Assembly (NCBI GenBank): GCA_025766275.1
Contig: JAFKAC010000021.1
Coordinates: forward strand, 372,001-436,000
Direction: 5' to 3'
Source of the DNA: Lactarius indigo
Lineage: Eukaryota; Basidiomycota; Agaricomycetes; Russulales; Russulaceae
DNA: 64,000 nucleotides
Below the pieces are notes generated by a model. That model saw nothing but the letters and a program-made list of their open reading frames with translations. It did no database searches and had not been told where the DNA came from. Of the stretch, positions 13,481-26,076 are shown piece after piece (the stretch's first letter is position 1; each line of letters begins with the position of its first letter). Position numbers and translations under genes: made by a program.

Positions 13481-13829
13481 TACCCGCTATTCGTGATGAG
13501 AACAGTCACAGGCATGAGGTAGAAAGGGGTGTATGTGCGGAGGGTAATCCCGTCACCCTCGATATAGAGTGTACGTCCGGTCGGTCGCTGGGCCTGGTGA
13601 CGGCGCTGGTGACGGGCGGTCACGTCACCGGGGGGTCACCACCGCGGGACCCCCAAGATACGTGCACCCAAGCCTTTGCTTACGATAGCATGCTTAGCAC
13701 TTAGCGTCCTTAGGACGTTTCGAACGTTTTCCATTTTCGTCCTGACTGTCCTTAGCGCCCTTAGGGCTCTTTGCACATTTCGACTTTTTAACGTTCCCCC
13801 TCGCGTTCCCCGGTTTCCCCAGCGTGCCG

Positions 13830-14280
13830 CACCCACGCGCGGCCTTACTGACTCTAGCGCGACCCATCAAAGACCGAGGAGGCTATCTCCGCGAAGTTTC
13901 GCGTCCCGCGGAAGCGTGCATGACCATTTCCGATCACTATTGACCATAGCCCACTGTTCATATTCCCGATCTCGCCACACTTGCGCGCGGCCTTAGGAAA
14001 TTGCGCATGACGCGTCTACGACCAAGGCACCCACGTCTGTGAAGTCTTGCATTGTGCGGAAGCATGCACGACTGTTTCCGATCACCTGCAACCACCCAAT
14101 CCAGCGGGGCTCCATGTAGCTCACCATTCCCTTTACCGACCCTGCAGCACTCGTGTGCGGGCTTAGCTATTCAACACGGGCGCGGCCACAACTGCCACGG
14201 ACCTACATACGACATCTCTTGCCCCGCGGAAGCCTGCGCGCCCACTTGCGCCGCATCACGCCTGGGCACTTGCAACATCT
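13830..14280. repeat. Degenerate tandem repeats of about 147-170 bp
   Basis: A 'gcggaagc(g/a)tgca' block followed by 'tttccgatcac' starts at 13908, recurs at 14056 and appears in a shorter form at 14226. A 'gcgcggcctta' block at about 13840 recurs at about 13983. The period is about 147 bp and then 170 bp. The surrounding 13.65-14.65 kb has no counterpart in the other array units, so it looks like an insertion unique to this unit. No coding content is recognised. Confidence 0.5.
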
Positions 14281-14784
14281 TAGACGTGTTCTCTGATGAT
14301 CAAGGATGGTTAATGGTATCAGTGTATTGGATGTTTTTACACTTTCAAGTCTATTGACGGGTTTTGTGGGTACAGTGAGACTGATTTTGGACCAAGGGCT
14401 GATGTCCGCACACCATACATGGTGTACTCCACCCAGAGGTGGCGTCACCACGCGTGTATTTACACTTGCGTATGGTGGGTCACGACATTACCAGTCACGG
14501 GCACCCAGATCACCCTGGTGATCATCACGACGCAGGGACATATGGCTTCCACGCGGCACTGACAAAGGGGCCCGTGCTCGATCGTTCTCTGAACAGGCTT
14601 TTACGTTTTTTCAATGCTTTCGTTCAGGTTGGCGCCTACTGGTGAGGGTAGATTACCTATGTAGCGTCTCACCGTGACTTTTAAATAAACTAGCCATCCT
14701 CGCATCATAACATAATAACTATGTTTTCCTTCCCTTTCGTCATAAGCGCCCACTTCCCGAAGTAGGGAGTATCACAACTTCCTG

Positions 14785-17700
14785 TCAAGCATTGAGATCG
14801 GTGGGTTGTGCGTGCCGCCATGGCGCAAGGTGCATGTCTTCGTGGAGTTTGGGCTTCTTCCCGGACCTGCTTCCCACATCGTCTGCGTTCCTCTTCGTCC
14901 CTCGACTGATAGGTTCGGCATCTTCTGCGCCATGCTCGAGTAGCAGCCGTGCGATATCGAACCTCCCAAAGTAGGAGGCAGAATAGAATGGAGTATAGTT
15001 GTCCTTGTCCGTGGCGTTGACATCTGCACCGCACTTAAGCAATAGTCGTGCAAAGGCCAGGCCAGGTTCTCTGAAGTCGGATTTGCCTTGTGACACTACA
15101 TGCAACGGTGTCTCTCCCTGCTTGTTCTCCACATTCACGTTTGCACCATGGCCGAGGAGCACCTGTAGTCCCGGAATATGAATGGACGATTGTTTTTTAG
15201 AAGAAAAAAAAGGTACCCGAGCGACCTCGAGCATCCCCTTGAAAGCTGCCAAATGTAAGGGGGTCATGCCCTGGTCGTTCTCCATGTCCGTGTTTGCGCC
15301 ATGGTCGAGAAGTACCTGTGCGGTCACGGAGCTCCCTGTGAAAGCTGCTGAGTGTAACGGGGTGGTCTTATTCTTATTCCGTGTGTTGACATCTGCACCG
15401 AGCCCCAGCAATAGTCGTGCAACGCTGGCATGGTCTGCGTTGTAGGAGTATTCGCCTCGTGCCAGTAGGTTCAATGGGGTCTCACGCTCGTCGTTCTCCG
15501 CGACCGCGTTCGCACCACTTTCGAGAAGTACTCGCGCGATCTTGAGCCTCCCCTTTAGAGCTGCTGAGTGTAACGGGGTAGTGTTGTCCTTCTTCCGTGC
15601 GTTGACATCTGCGCCGCGCTCCAGCAATAGTCGAACAATGCCGACACCGTCGTCGTCGATGTAATATTCACCTCGTGACACAAGGTTCAATGGCGTCTCG
15701 CCCTCGTCGTTCTCCGCGTCCGCGTTTGCACCGTGGTCTAGAAGCACCTGTGGTACCGAAATATAAATGGAACTTTGTTTTTTTTAAAAAGAGAAGTACC
15801 TGTGTAATCTTGAGCCTCCCATTGAATGCTGCTGAATGTAATGGGGTAGTATGGTTCTTCTTGCGTGCGTCGACATCCACACCACGCTCAAGTAATAGCC
15901 GCGCTATGACGACATAGTCGTCATTGGTGCCATATCCACTTCGTGACACAAGGTTCAATGGTGTCTCGCCCTCGTCGTTCTCCGCATCGGGGTTTGCACC
16001 ACGATCAATAAGCGCCCGCACGATATCGAGCCGCCCCTTGAGAATTGCTGAATGTAACGGGGTTGTCTTGTTCTTCTTGCATGCGTCGACATCCACGCCG
16101 TGCTCCAGTAATAGTCGAACAATGCCGACACCGTCATCATCGGTGTAATATTCACCTTGCGACACAAGGTTCAATGGCGTCTCGCCCTCATCGTTCTCCG
16201 CGTCCGCGTTTGCACCGTGGTCGAGAAGCACCTGTAGTACCGAAATATAAATGGAACTTTGTTTTTTGAAAAAGAGAAGTACCTGTGCGATCTCGAGCCT
16301 CCCCTTGAAAGCTGCTGAATGTAACGGGGTAGTCTTGTTCTTCTTCCGTGCGTCGACATCCGCGCCGCGCTCCAGCAATAGTCGAACAATGCCGACACCA
16401 CCTTTTTTGGAGCGATGTTCACCTCGTGACACAAGGTTTAATGGCGTCTCGCCCTCGTCGTTCTCCGCACCGGGGTTCGCACCATGATCAAGAAGTACCC
16501 GTGCGATCTCGAGCTTCCCCTCTAAAGCTGCTGAATGTAACGGGGTAGTCCTGCTCTTCTTTGCGTCGACATCCGCGCCGCGCTCTAGCAATAGTCGAAC
16601 CATGCCGACACTGCCTTCTTTGGAGAGATATTCACATTGTGACACAAGGTGCAAAGGTGTCTCTCCCTCGTCATTCTCTGCGGTAGGGTTTGCACCATAG
16701 TTGAGGAGCACCCGTGCGATGTCTAGCCTTCCCCTGAAAACTGCTGAATGTAATGGGTTGGCCTTGTTCTTCTGCCGTGAGTCGACATCCGCGCCGTGCT
16801 TCAGCAATAGCTGTGCAATGTTGTCCTCATCTTCAATGTCTTCGTCTTCAAATGGGTGTCTGTATTTGCCTGACGCTAGGTGCAACGGTGTCTCTCCCAC
16901 GTCGTTCTCCGCGGCTGTGTTTGCGCCATGCTCGAGAAGCACCCTTGCGACCGCGCGCCACCCCCTGAAAGCCACGTGATGTAACAGGGTCCACTCATTC
17001 GCCATCCGAATGTTCACGTCCATTCCGTGACCTAGTGAAGCCCGCGTAAGGTCGAGAATATTGTCTTCTTTGCAATCATTGCAATAGTAGGCTCTGGGGA
17101 AGTGCTCGGCTTCGCCGTCATCGTAGTCTTCGAACAATAGGTGCAATGGGGTCTTGCCCCTGCTGTTCTCCACGCTAGCACCTGCGCCATGCTCGATAAG
17201 AATCTTCGCGCACTCGTACATCTGCCTGCTCATTGCCAGATGTAACGGAGTATTGTTTTCTTCGTCCCGTCTATTCACGTCCGCGTCATACTTCAGTAAT
17301 AACCGCGTGAAACCAGGAAAATCGTCGTCGTAGGGATCTTCGTCCCCGTCATACAGTAGGTGCAACGGGGTCTTGCCGTCGCAGTCACAAGAGTCGACGT
17401 CTGCCTCGTGCTCAAGTAGCACCCGAGCTACCTCGAGTCGTCCTTGCAATGCCGCCAGATGTAGTGGAGTACGGAGATCATCGTCCCGGTAATTTACATT
17501 CGCGCCATGATTGAGCAGGAACCTCACTATCCCGACGCCTGGGCGTGTGTCGCCTATGTGGTATTGGTCCATTTGCCAGCTATTGACATCCGCACCATGC
17601 TTAAGCAGGATCTCTGCAACTCCTTTGTGTTCCCCATCGAGTGCTGCAAGCAGCGGAATACCATAATGGCCACCACTAGCATTTACGTGCAGCGGGCGTT

Positions 17701-20448
17701 CGAGGGCGAGGCGTTTAACCAAGTCGGAGAATCCAAAAAGTGAGGAAAAGTATAAGGGGGTAGGTCTCATCTCTAGCCACTGCTTCCAACAGTAGTCCCT
17801 CTTGTTTATTTTACTTATTCGATTCCATGCAGCGATACGAGGTTTGTCGCAGCCAAAGAGAGACTCCATCCCGTCTTTCAACCGTAATGCGACGTCCTGG
17901 AATCCGGTATGCGTGGACCAGTGAGCAGTCGCATATTGCGCCAGAGGACAGTCCCAAACGCTTTCGTTGTCGACATCATCTAAATGGAGAAAAAATCCCA
18001 GACAGGCTTGGGCGAGGATCGTATGCGCGGCTCGGAGATTGATCTGGTATCGAGAGAAGTTTCCGAGTGGGGATGTGAGGCGATCCGACATCAAGAACTC
18101 CTTCACGGAGAAGTGCGAAAACTGAACAACCTGAAAACCGTTGTCGTCGACTATGGTGATCAAACTTGAGCATGTGGACAGCACGGCCTGTTCTTGGTCA
18201 ATCGACCGCCAACCCGCGCGGTATCTCGGAACCGCTTCTTGGGCTGTATCGAACTCGAATGCGAGCACTTCTGCAAGTTCTTCAACACGAAGTGGACGGA
18301 CCGCTGCTATGAGGCATTGTAGCAGACGATGGGCGTGCGCTTGGTTCGCCTGAGGGATTTGGCTGAGCACGCGCGCATACGTCTCGTCTAACGATTCGGG
18401 TAACTGGTCGAGGATCTGCCGAATACTTGCAATGATACAGTGCTGCAGCACCTCTAGCTGACAGTATACCCATCGAAACCTGTATGATAGAGGTTAAGAG
18501 GACTCATCGCCGAGGATCGGGTGATATTCTTACATTCCGTCCGCTTTTCCGGACAACACCTCGACAATCAGCTTCTTATCCGCATCACGCCAGCTCCGCA
18601 TCTTCCTGTCTGAGTTTACGACGATGTTCACGTAGTCAGAGATATCCTGCTTTTGCCCGCTTTCGTCATGAAGTGAAACAGCACTATTGGCGAGTGGCTC
18701 GAGAACAATTTTGATGTCAGCCTCCGGCCGGCTTGTAACACATATATGCAAATTTGAAATGCGCAGGTCGATAAGGTCCTCCAGAAGGCTAAGGAGTATC
18801 GCTCGTGGCGTCGGCAACCCAGAGATGTTGGGGCACTCATCGAGTGCGTCGACAATGAGGTAAACTGGCCGTCGAGTCACGACAAAGAGCATGTCGTGAA
18901 GGGATTTCTTCAAGTCACCAATGCTGGGTTGTTGCGTGCCGTTCCCGTGTTTTAAATAAATATCGATAATTATCTTGCGACAAAGGTCCGAGTGGGCAGA
19001 AAGTTGAATGAGAAGAGAGGTGAGAAAGTTGCGAGCGTCTTGCTTTTTCTCCTTGTCTCGAAAGTCAAAGAAGAAATATGCTAATGAGGCGTGTCCGGCA
19101 TCGCGCAACGATATAACGCGTTTGATGATCGCCGACCTTTAATCAATGTGAATCCCGCATTTGGTGGCGTAATAAAGAAATAACGGACGAAAGGATGCTC
19201 TTGCCTGAGCCCGCTAATGAAACGGGGAGACCATCAGGAGCTGAGCAATGAAAGATAAGGAGAACACACGTTTTCCGTGTATCCAAAGGAGGGAGCCGAC
19301 TAATTCCCACTTCTTGAATATGTTACCTCGAAAGAACCACGTGGCAGTTCCCTCTTGGTAGGCCTCTCGCGCGGTGTTGTAATTTACGGACGGGTCCGGC
19401 GGGGAAAACCATCTTCGAATGTTCTGCTCAACCTGGTCCCCTGCGGCAATGCTTCAGCCCCGGAAACGGAGGTAATGGAGAGAGCAGATAACAAACACTT
19501 AATTTTCCGCACGTCATCCTTTATTTCCCGCACAGCCTCGTTGGCTTCCTTGACATCTAGCAGGATAAAAGATCAACGAAGAGTAGTCGCTCGTCAACGG
19601 GGCCACGCACCGTCTTTGAGTAATTTGATACTCTGCAGAACCTGAGCTATCGCCATCCGAACCTCTTCCTGTGTCAACCCATCCAACCTCTTCAAGGCGT
19701 CCTCAATATCCGTCCTTCCCAGTAGCTTCTTGATATATATTTCTGATAAAATATGAGAGCGGTTAAACACGACTCAAGTATATCTCATGGAAACAATAAC
19801 GTACTTGATCGACTTTGTTGCATCTCCTTCGTCGCGATGGAGAGTATAGAGATCACCTCGGCCATGATTTTCACCAGTATTTCGGCCATATCATCGGCCG
19901 GTGAAATCCGAGTATGAACCCCAAGACGCTTGAGGAAAAATTGAATGCGCTCGAAGAGATCTACGAGTGCGTCATGACTCGCCCGGACATCCTTTGCTGC
20001 CTGTAAAATATCAGAGTTAAGAGGACCAACAAAAAGGAAGTTAGACAAACAAACAGCGAGGAGGACACCAATTCCGGTAAAGACTGCTTTCGCTGAAGGG
20101 GCCACCTGTGCACGATGTTGGAATACACCTCAAACCTGTTTTCCTGATACACACCACGCCAACGCCGTCGCCAAGAGCCCCAGAAATCGCATGGAGAACG
20201 TGCACTGACGAATAGATCCATTCCATCAGCTTGCTACCACCATTCTTGAATTTATCAAATGCCTCGGCTTGACCTTGAATTATGTCCATGACGGCCTCGA
20301 CAGAGTTGCAGCCTTGCAATTCCTTGGCGAGCCAGTCGTCTAAAAGGTTTTTCCCAGTCTTTTTCTTGAACTCGCCCAAGGCGGCACTAAAGATTGATTC
20401 GAATTGCGACTCGGCGGATGGCATAGCAGTTTGGGAAGATGAAGACAT
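14785..20448 (-). CDS. NLR B: Goodbye-NACHT-ankyrin STAND protein, intact
   Basis: This is a full-length fungal NLR-like protein of roughly 1,700 residues. The ATG at 20448 opens a Goodbye domain (exon 1 20155-20448; intron 20106-20154; 51-bp exon; intron 20001-20054). The NACHT domain follows, with Walker A GKPGSGKSIL joined by splicing near 19205, Walker B VYLIVDALDE near 18855 and CVTSRPE near 18730. Intron 18480-18533 precedes the winged-helix/VKEFL region. The ankyrin array then runs from about 17700 to 14900 and is cut by introns 16232-16282, 15748-15799 and 15163-15216. Exon 15800-16231 is exactly 144 codons, in phase 0 at both ends. Ankyrin units alternate a 33-residue and a longer variant (ENDEGETPLNLVSRGEY type) and are very alike. 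The C-terminus after the repeats is basic (TKRN, then KKPKLHED), a possible bipartite nuclear signal. No frameshift is seen. Ligand and partners are unknown. Confidence 0.9.
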
Positions 20449-21026
20449 AGTGATAGTGATGGGGGGTCTCTTGGTGAAGACAGCAGACTAGGACGAGCAA
20501 GTATAAAGTGGAGTAGGATCGCCACTTGTTCTTCGGCTGGGAGCACTCAGGGTCACACCGCCTGATATGTCTCGTGTATGAATGATGGCCGCGGCGTGGG
20601 CCCGGGAGTGGTCAAGTGACAGTCCTTTACCTGGAAGCACTGGTCAGCCAATTCTGGGTCACCTACTACTAGTATAGCCTAAAGTTGGCACTGCTACACC
20701 GCATTTGCATCGTACGAGACCTACAACGATGTATCGAAGTTGGGCTATAAGGCCGAGATAACCCAGCACGGCTGGACCTTCCCGCATTCCCCTAAGAGGC
20801 CACATACAAGGAAACGACATGACATTCATTAAGTGGTACAATAGTACAAGTATCTAAAAAGGATTGCGTTGTTCCCAACAATATTTATGAAAGTGTCAAG
20901 GGAAATTCGTACATGAGAGCGTCAGGAAAGAACAGCGTTGCGACAAAGACATCAAAGCACATGACCCGATAGGTTACAGAGACTGCGTCATCTGTAACTA
21001 TGCGCGCGAGAAATCCCGCGTCCAGT
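20449..21026. repeat. NLR-Lon spacer, array copy
   Basis: This is the spacer between NLR B and Lon copy 3, similar to 9740-10157 and 32800-33207. It holds the presumed NLR B promoter and the Lon 3' flank. No gene is seen. Confidence 0.6.
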
Positions 21027-24000
21027 CTATAGCCTGCTCTCAACAACCGGCGTGAGAGTGCGCCACGGCAGCGCCACTTCGCCAAACGCCACATCGGGCG
21101 CCTCGCGTACCGTCCGCGCAAACACGGATTGCATCCGCGCCCACACCTCCTTCGGCACGTTGTGTTCCACATCTTTACGATTTGCCCAAGGTACGATTAC
21201 CTTGTTCGCACTTGCACGATGCGCGCCCAATACTTTCTCTTTGACCCCACCGACAGGTGAGACGCGTCCACAAAGCGTGATCTAGAACAGACCTTACTTT
21301 AGAATACCTTGTCGGTCCGTCTCAGGCACACGCACCTCGCCGGTCATTGCTGTAGTTGGTGGGACGCACTTGCCCGTCAAGAGCGATACCATCGCGCATA
21401 CCTGCCCAATCTCTCCTTGAGTAACTGAAATCAGAGGTGAAGACATATCTGTGTGCGTACCATGGCGACACCCACTGGTCCATCCTTCTGCGCACCTGCA
21501 GGGAGGTGCAAATGCACGTCTATCATGGCGTCCGGTATCCGCAGTGGGTCCTGCGCCCGCTTACTCGTGATCCCTAAATCATACGAGTGCGTCTTGGCCC
21601 AACTAAGCGCAAGTTCCGCGCTCTCTTGATCACCTGAAAACCCGACCGTTTCAGAAAAGCTACCTGAAAACAAGGACATCCAACCTTGAGACATACATCA
21701 CCAAATGAACCGGTGAGCTTGAAATGCCCACTACCGGGAGTCGCGATGCTCTCAACGGGCATGATCTCACCCTCGCCCATCCCAGTCACGACAAGTCCCC
21801 AAGCGACTCCTCGCTGCGCCTCACGTTCACGGTCCTCACCGTCATAACGCGACAGACCTAGAATTTTCTCCAGCTCGTCCGCTTCGACGACGGGGTTGTA
21901 GCCCTTGTCGCTGTCCTTGCTACGCTTAACCAACGCATCTGAGGCCTCCGACGCTGGCAGCAAGGGAGTCGGCAATGAGGAAGGCGCCAAGCCCTGCGCA
22001 TCGACGTGCGCTGCCCACTCGACCGCCTTGAACCGCACGATTCCGCCAATCGAACGCTCCAGTGAACGCACTCCAGCCTCGCGCGTATAATGCGTGACCG
22101 TTTTGGGAAGCGCGGGCTCGGTCAATTGAACGTGTGGCTCTGAAAGCCCGTTTTGCGTGAATTGCTTTGGGAGAAGGAACCGTCGCGAAATGTGTAGCTT
22201 CTCGTCGTGCGTGTACCCAGACAATTGGATTACCTCACACCGATCGAGGAGAGGCGGTGAGATGGTGTCTAGGGAATTGGCAATGCAGGTGAACAAGATC
22301 TGTGACAAATCAATCGGAACGTTAAGGTAGTGGTCCTAGAACCGGAAATCTGTGTCAGAAAAAGAGGTTTCAGGCCGGGTGTTTGAAGAAGCACATACAT
22401 TGAAGGCCACATTTTGTTCCGGGTCGAGGACCTCGAGTAACGCCGCGGACGGGTCACCGTGGTAATTCGACTGACCGACCTTATCGATCTCGTCTCTGCC
22501 GTCATCACTGTCGTTAAATCTGCGAACTCCGGAAACTGGGGAAAAACCTCACAATAATAGAACCGGATCCATACGGTCGGCCTTTCGCAAGGTCTGGGAA
22601 AGTAAACCTGGCCCGCTGGCAACGTATGTCCGACGATGACCTTGTATCTCGGCCTCATCACGTACGCCACCGAGAGCGATGCGCTGGAACGGCCGACCGA
22701 GAGCGCGAGCGATCGATTGACCTAGAGAAGTCTTTCCTGTACCCGGTGGCTCGATGAAGCTAAACACATGCTCGGTGACATCGTCCGATGATGTGTAATG
22801 AACGAACTCACAGCAGAGTGGGGCTTTGATGCCCTTAGCCTTTGACAGGCTTTGCGGGAGTGGTACCGGCACGGGTGCTTGTGGTAGGGCCGGAAATTCA
22901 CCTGCATTGATCAGGGTTCTGCACGCGTTGTCTTTCTGATTATCGGCTTCGTTCGTACCCGCGGCTGGATCATCGATGACCTTCTTGAGTGTGACCTCCT
23001 GTGCCTTTGCCTGCTCTGCCTCTGCATCTTGTGTGATCAAAGCGCGCAGCCGGACGACGGCGAGGTATTCCATCAATCGACGCCTGCCCTTTCGAGGCCA
23101 TAATGGTCCGCATCGAGCTGTGATTTGGAATTGGTGAGGAAATCCGATCGTGTGAGAGTTTCTGAGGCGGTCGCAGGGGGATTCCAGGATAGAGAAGCCA
23201 ATCAAGCTGCGGTGGCAGGTCGGGGCAATAATACTACGAAAGATGGGTCTACGCACGTATGTCCTTACGACGCCGTGCTCTGCATTCTGAGGAAGGATCC
23301 GCTTCAGGCGCCGCACCTCACTGCCCACGGGGAGAGTGTCGACGCGACGAATGAGTAAGTCCAGCTCGTCCTCGTCTTCTACTCCATTTTTGTGCCGTGT
23401 AGGTCGGTATTTCCTGGCTCTAGACGTTGTAGCTCGGCGGCAAATTGTTGACGCAAGAAGAGCGCCTTCTGTTGTTTGGAGAGTGACTCATCGACGGCGG
23501 TAGCGATCTTGGAGCTGACTTCGACGATTGAGAGTTGCTTCGCGAGAACATTTGTGACATGTTGGAGACGCAATGATGGTGATTCGGTGGAAAGGAGTAC
23601 TACGGAGGATGTCAGCCATTTCCCACGGAGTTGAAAGCGGAAGAGAGGAGGCTGGTGCGTCACGGGATAAAGGTGGGTGCCAACTCTTGAGCCCGAGCAG
23701 GGGGGAAACCCCGCACGAGCGTGTATGCGGACTCCAAAAATACGATATGATACCGCAACAGCATCATGGAAAATTGGAACAAAGCATCGGACTCACCAAG
23801 TTTATCAGCGTGTCCAGCACTGACCGCGGAGATGATAGCATCAGCGAGAGCGGCAGCCTTGTGTGGTTCGCTCTCCTCGACGAGATGTGCGATACGGGAC
23901 CAGCTCTCGCGCTTGCGGGCATCCTGCGAGAAGCGCTCTAGCAGGTCGATGGTGGCAGCCTTAAGTCCTGGACGATGTCTCTGGCCGAGGGCGAGTCATC

Positions 24001-24360
24001 ATCGAGTGGAGGGTGGGAGACATCGAGGCGGGGTAGGGGTGAGGGGTCGTTGACGGTTTGCAGTGGATCAGTCGGGCGAATGCGGGCGATGCCGGTGAGA
24101 GTGAGGTGGTGGAGTTCATCAGAGTTGGCCGGGGGCGGACATAGCCTAGTAGCAGGTGATGCGGGTCACCTGACACCCCACTTGTGGGCGGAGTTGTCTC
24201 CTTCGTTCTGGACAAGCGGTATGACTACGAGGCTGGGGTTGCTGGGAGAAGATTCAATGAGGAAGGGGTCTGCGAGGTTTGCGGGTATAGGAAAGGTGGC
24301 GCGTGCACCTGGAAGGAGAACTAGTAGGAAAGGTAAATGATGAGTGGGTTGTTTAATGTG
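21027..24360 (-). pseudogene. Lon protease (LONP2-like) copy 3, catalytic serine lost
   Basis: This is a nearly full-length copy of the peroxisomal-type Lon gene with several disabling changes. From the 5' end: the ATG found in copy 4 has become ATT; the N-domain is frameshifted near 24170; the coiled-coil region ([20 protein letters not shown], about 23500) is present; a one-base deletion lies just before the P-loop (about 22810); and the P-loop reads EPPGTGKT instead of GPPGTGKT. Another one-base deletion lies at about 21625. At 21470-21490 the catalytic box reads AQKDGPVGVAM where copy 4 has [13 protein letters not shown], so the nucleophilic serine is gone through in-frame loss. The lysine box [11 protein letters not shown] and the terminal VVESRL remain. 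The missing serine cannot be a single-base sequencing slip. I judge it non-proteolytic and probably not expressed. Confidence 0.8.
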
Positions 24361-24554
24361 TGTTGTCGTGAGAGACGAAGAGCTCGGATGGTTCAAGTAT
24401 CACACACAGCAGAATAACCACATGACCCGGGTCGACAGAGTTGATGACGTAATAATTCGGCCTCGGCCATTCCCTTACTGTCTCCTTTGGTTCCGCCTTT
24501 CCCAACCTCCATTACCACAATACGCCATACCTCGACTCCTTCAACGCCGTCTAT

Positions 24555-25830
24555 GATGTCGTCTTTTCAACCTAAAGATCGCTCAGAGCGTCCCAAAGTT
24601 ACACCGACGTCCGACTATGCCTCGCGTCTGGCAGCTCATTGCGCCCAGACGGTGACGCAGATCTCTGCGACGCCTTGTCCCAGAACCAAGCGTCCCTCCA
24701 GAACGCCCTGCACCCCCTCGGCTCTCTACCCGCACCCACAATGCAAGCGCTTCCCTTCGCCCTTTCTCACACAAGCGCCCCTTCGAACAAAAAGCCCAAA
24801 CGCGAGGAAGATGAAGATGGGGAGGAGGACCCCCCGTACCTGACGCCACACGCGCTCTCCGTGATTGCGCCAGTTTGGCTCAAGTTCGATATCATACTGT
24901 ACTCGTGCTCCCTCCCTCTCACACATGCTGCTACTGATGCACCCTCGTATGCTGCACGTGCGCAGTGCTCACACGCTTGTTCTTCCTCCCAAGGCGTGAC
25001 TCACTCTCGTTGCACTTCCTCGCTGGGGGCACGTCCATGCCCATGTCCCGCCGCCTGCCGCGTTCAAGAAAGGAAACAACAACAATGGTCCTGGTCCTGG
25101 TGCGGGACGCGGCGCGGCGAAGGGAAAGAAGGGTGGCGCGCAGTCCGAGCTTGCTTACTTAGTTCCTGAGGCAGGCGCGGTCCTGTGCCTCGCTCTCCAC
25201 AGTTACACTCACACCAATACCCACCTCTCGCCCTCACCTTCATCTCTACGTCGAAATACGTGCTCTCCCATCCCGCACCAGGCGCCTCTCTCTCGTCTCG
25301 CTTTTCTCTCCACCTCTACCCCACCCTCGTACAAATTGGGCGCCGCGGGCCACTCGCGGGGATCACCGCCTCCCGTGGCGTGGGACGTCACATTGGTTTC
25401 TCGATAGCTCGGGGATCCTGGCAGATGTGCGCCCGGCCGAAATCTCGGCGCTTGCGAATCTCACGCCGGGCAACCCTGGCATACCCGTATGGAGCATGTG
25501 CGGTGGCGAGAAGAAAATCGGAGACGGACTCGGGTTTCGAGCAGGAGAGCGGGGAGAATGACAGCGGATTCCCGTCGCCCTGCAGCTGCAGCTCCAACCC
25601 GGACGATTACGAGGGCAGCGAAGTGAGTGACAACAACGGCGGGGGGCGATGAATGTGGGAGACGATAAATGAGACGAAAGAGAGATAGTCAAGCTTGGCT
25701 CAATGCACCACCCGCTCTTGCGCGCTGCGGCAGCGGGCGCAATACCCAAGATGTCGCAGACGCTGCCGTCGGATTGTCGTTGACGACCTCATTGGACGGT
25801 GGCCTGGCGGACCCCGACCGCCAGCACCAC
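24555..25830 (+). pseudogene. Unidentified plus-strand element, copy 2 (divergent to Lon copy 3)
   Basis: This is homologous to 12190-13480 and is the better preserved copy. An ATG at 24555 begins MSSFQPKDRSERPK. After one apparent frame change near 24640 the frame reads LSQNQASLQNALHPLGSLP and then KKPKREEDEDGEED, an acidic/basic stretch typical of nuclear proteins. Further pieces (SELAYLVPEAGAV near 25150) follow in shifting frames. I do not recognise a domain. It may be an ordinary gene captured when the NLR-Lon unit duplicated. Confidence 0.4.
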
Positions 25831-26076
25831 TACACACGACGAGAAAAGTGAGGAAGACAAGTTTGAGAACCGAGCACCGAATACCGAGTCAGTGTGTCAC
25901 AATATTGTTCCTACATCCTATATATTGACGAGGTCTTATACAGTAATGGGCCTCATGCGCGAGTCTCGAGTAATTAGTTCAGGGATCCTTAACAAAAAGC
26001 TTGTCTTCCCTTCCCTTTTATAATCCTCCCCACTCCCGAAGTAGGGAGTGACATAGTTTCCCAATATAGTTTCCCG

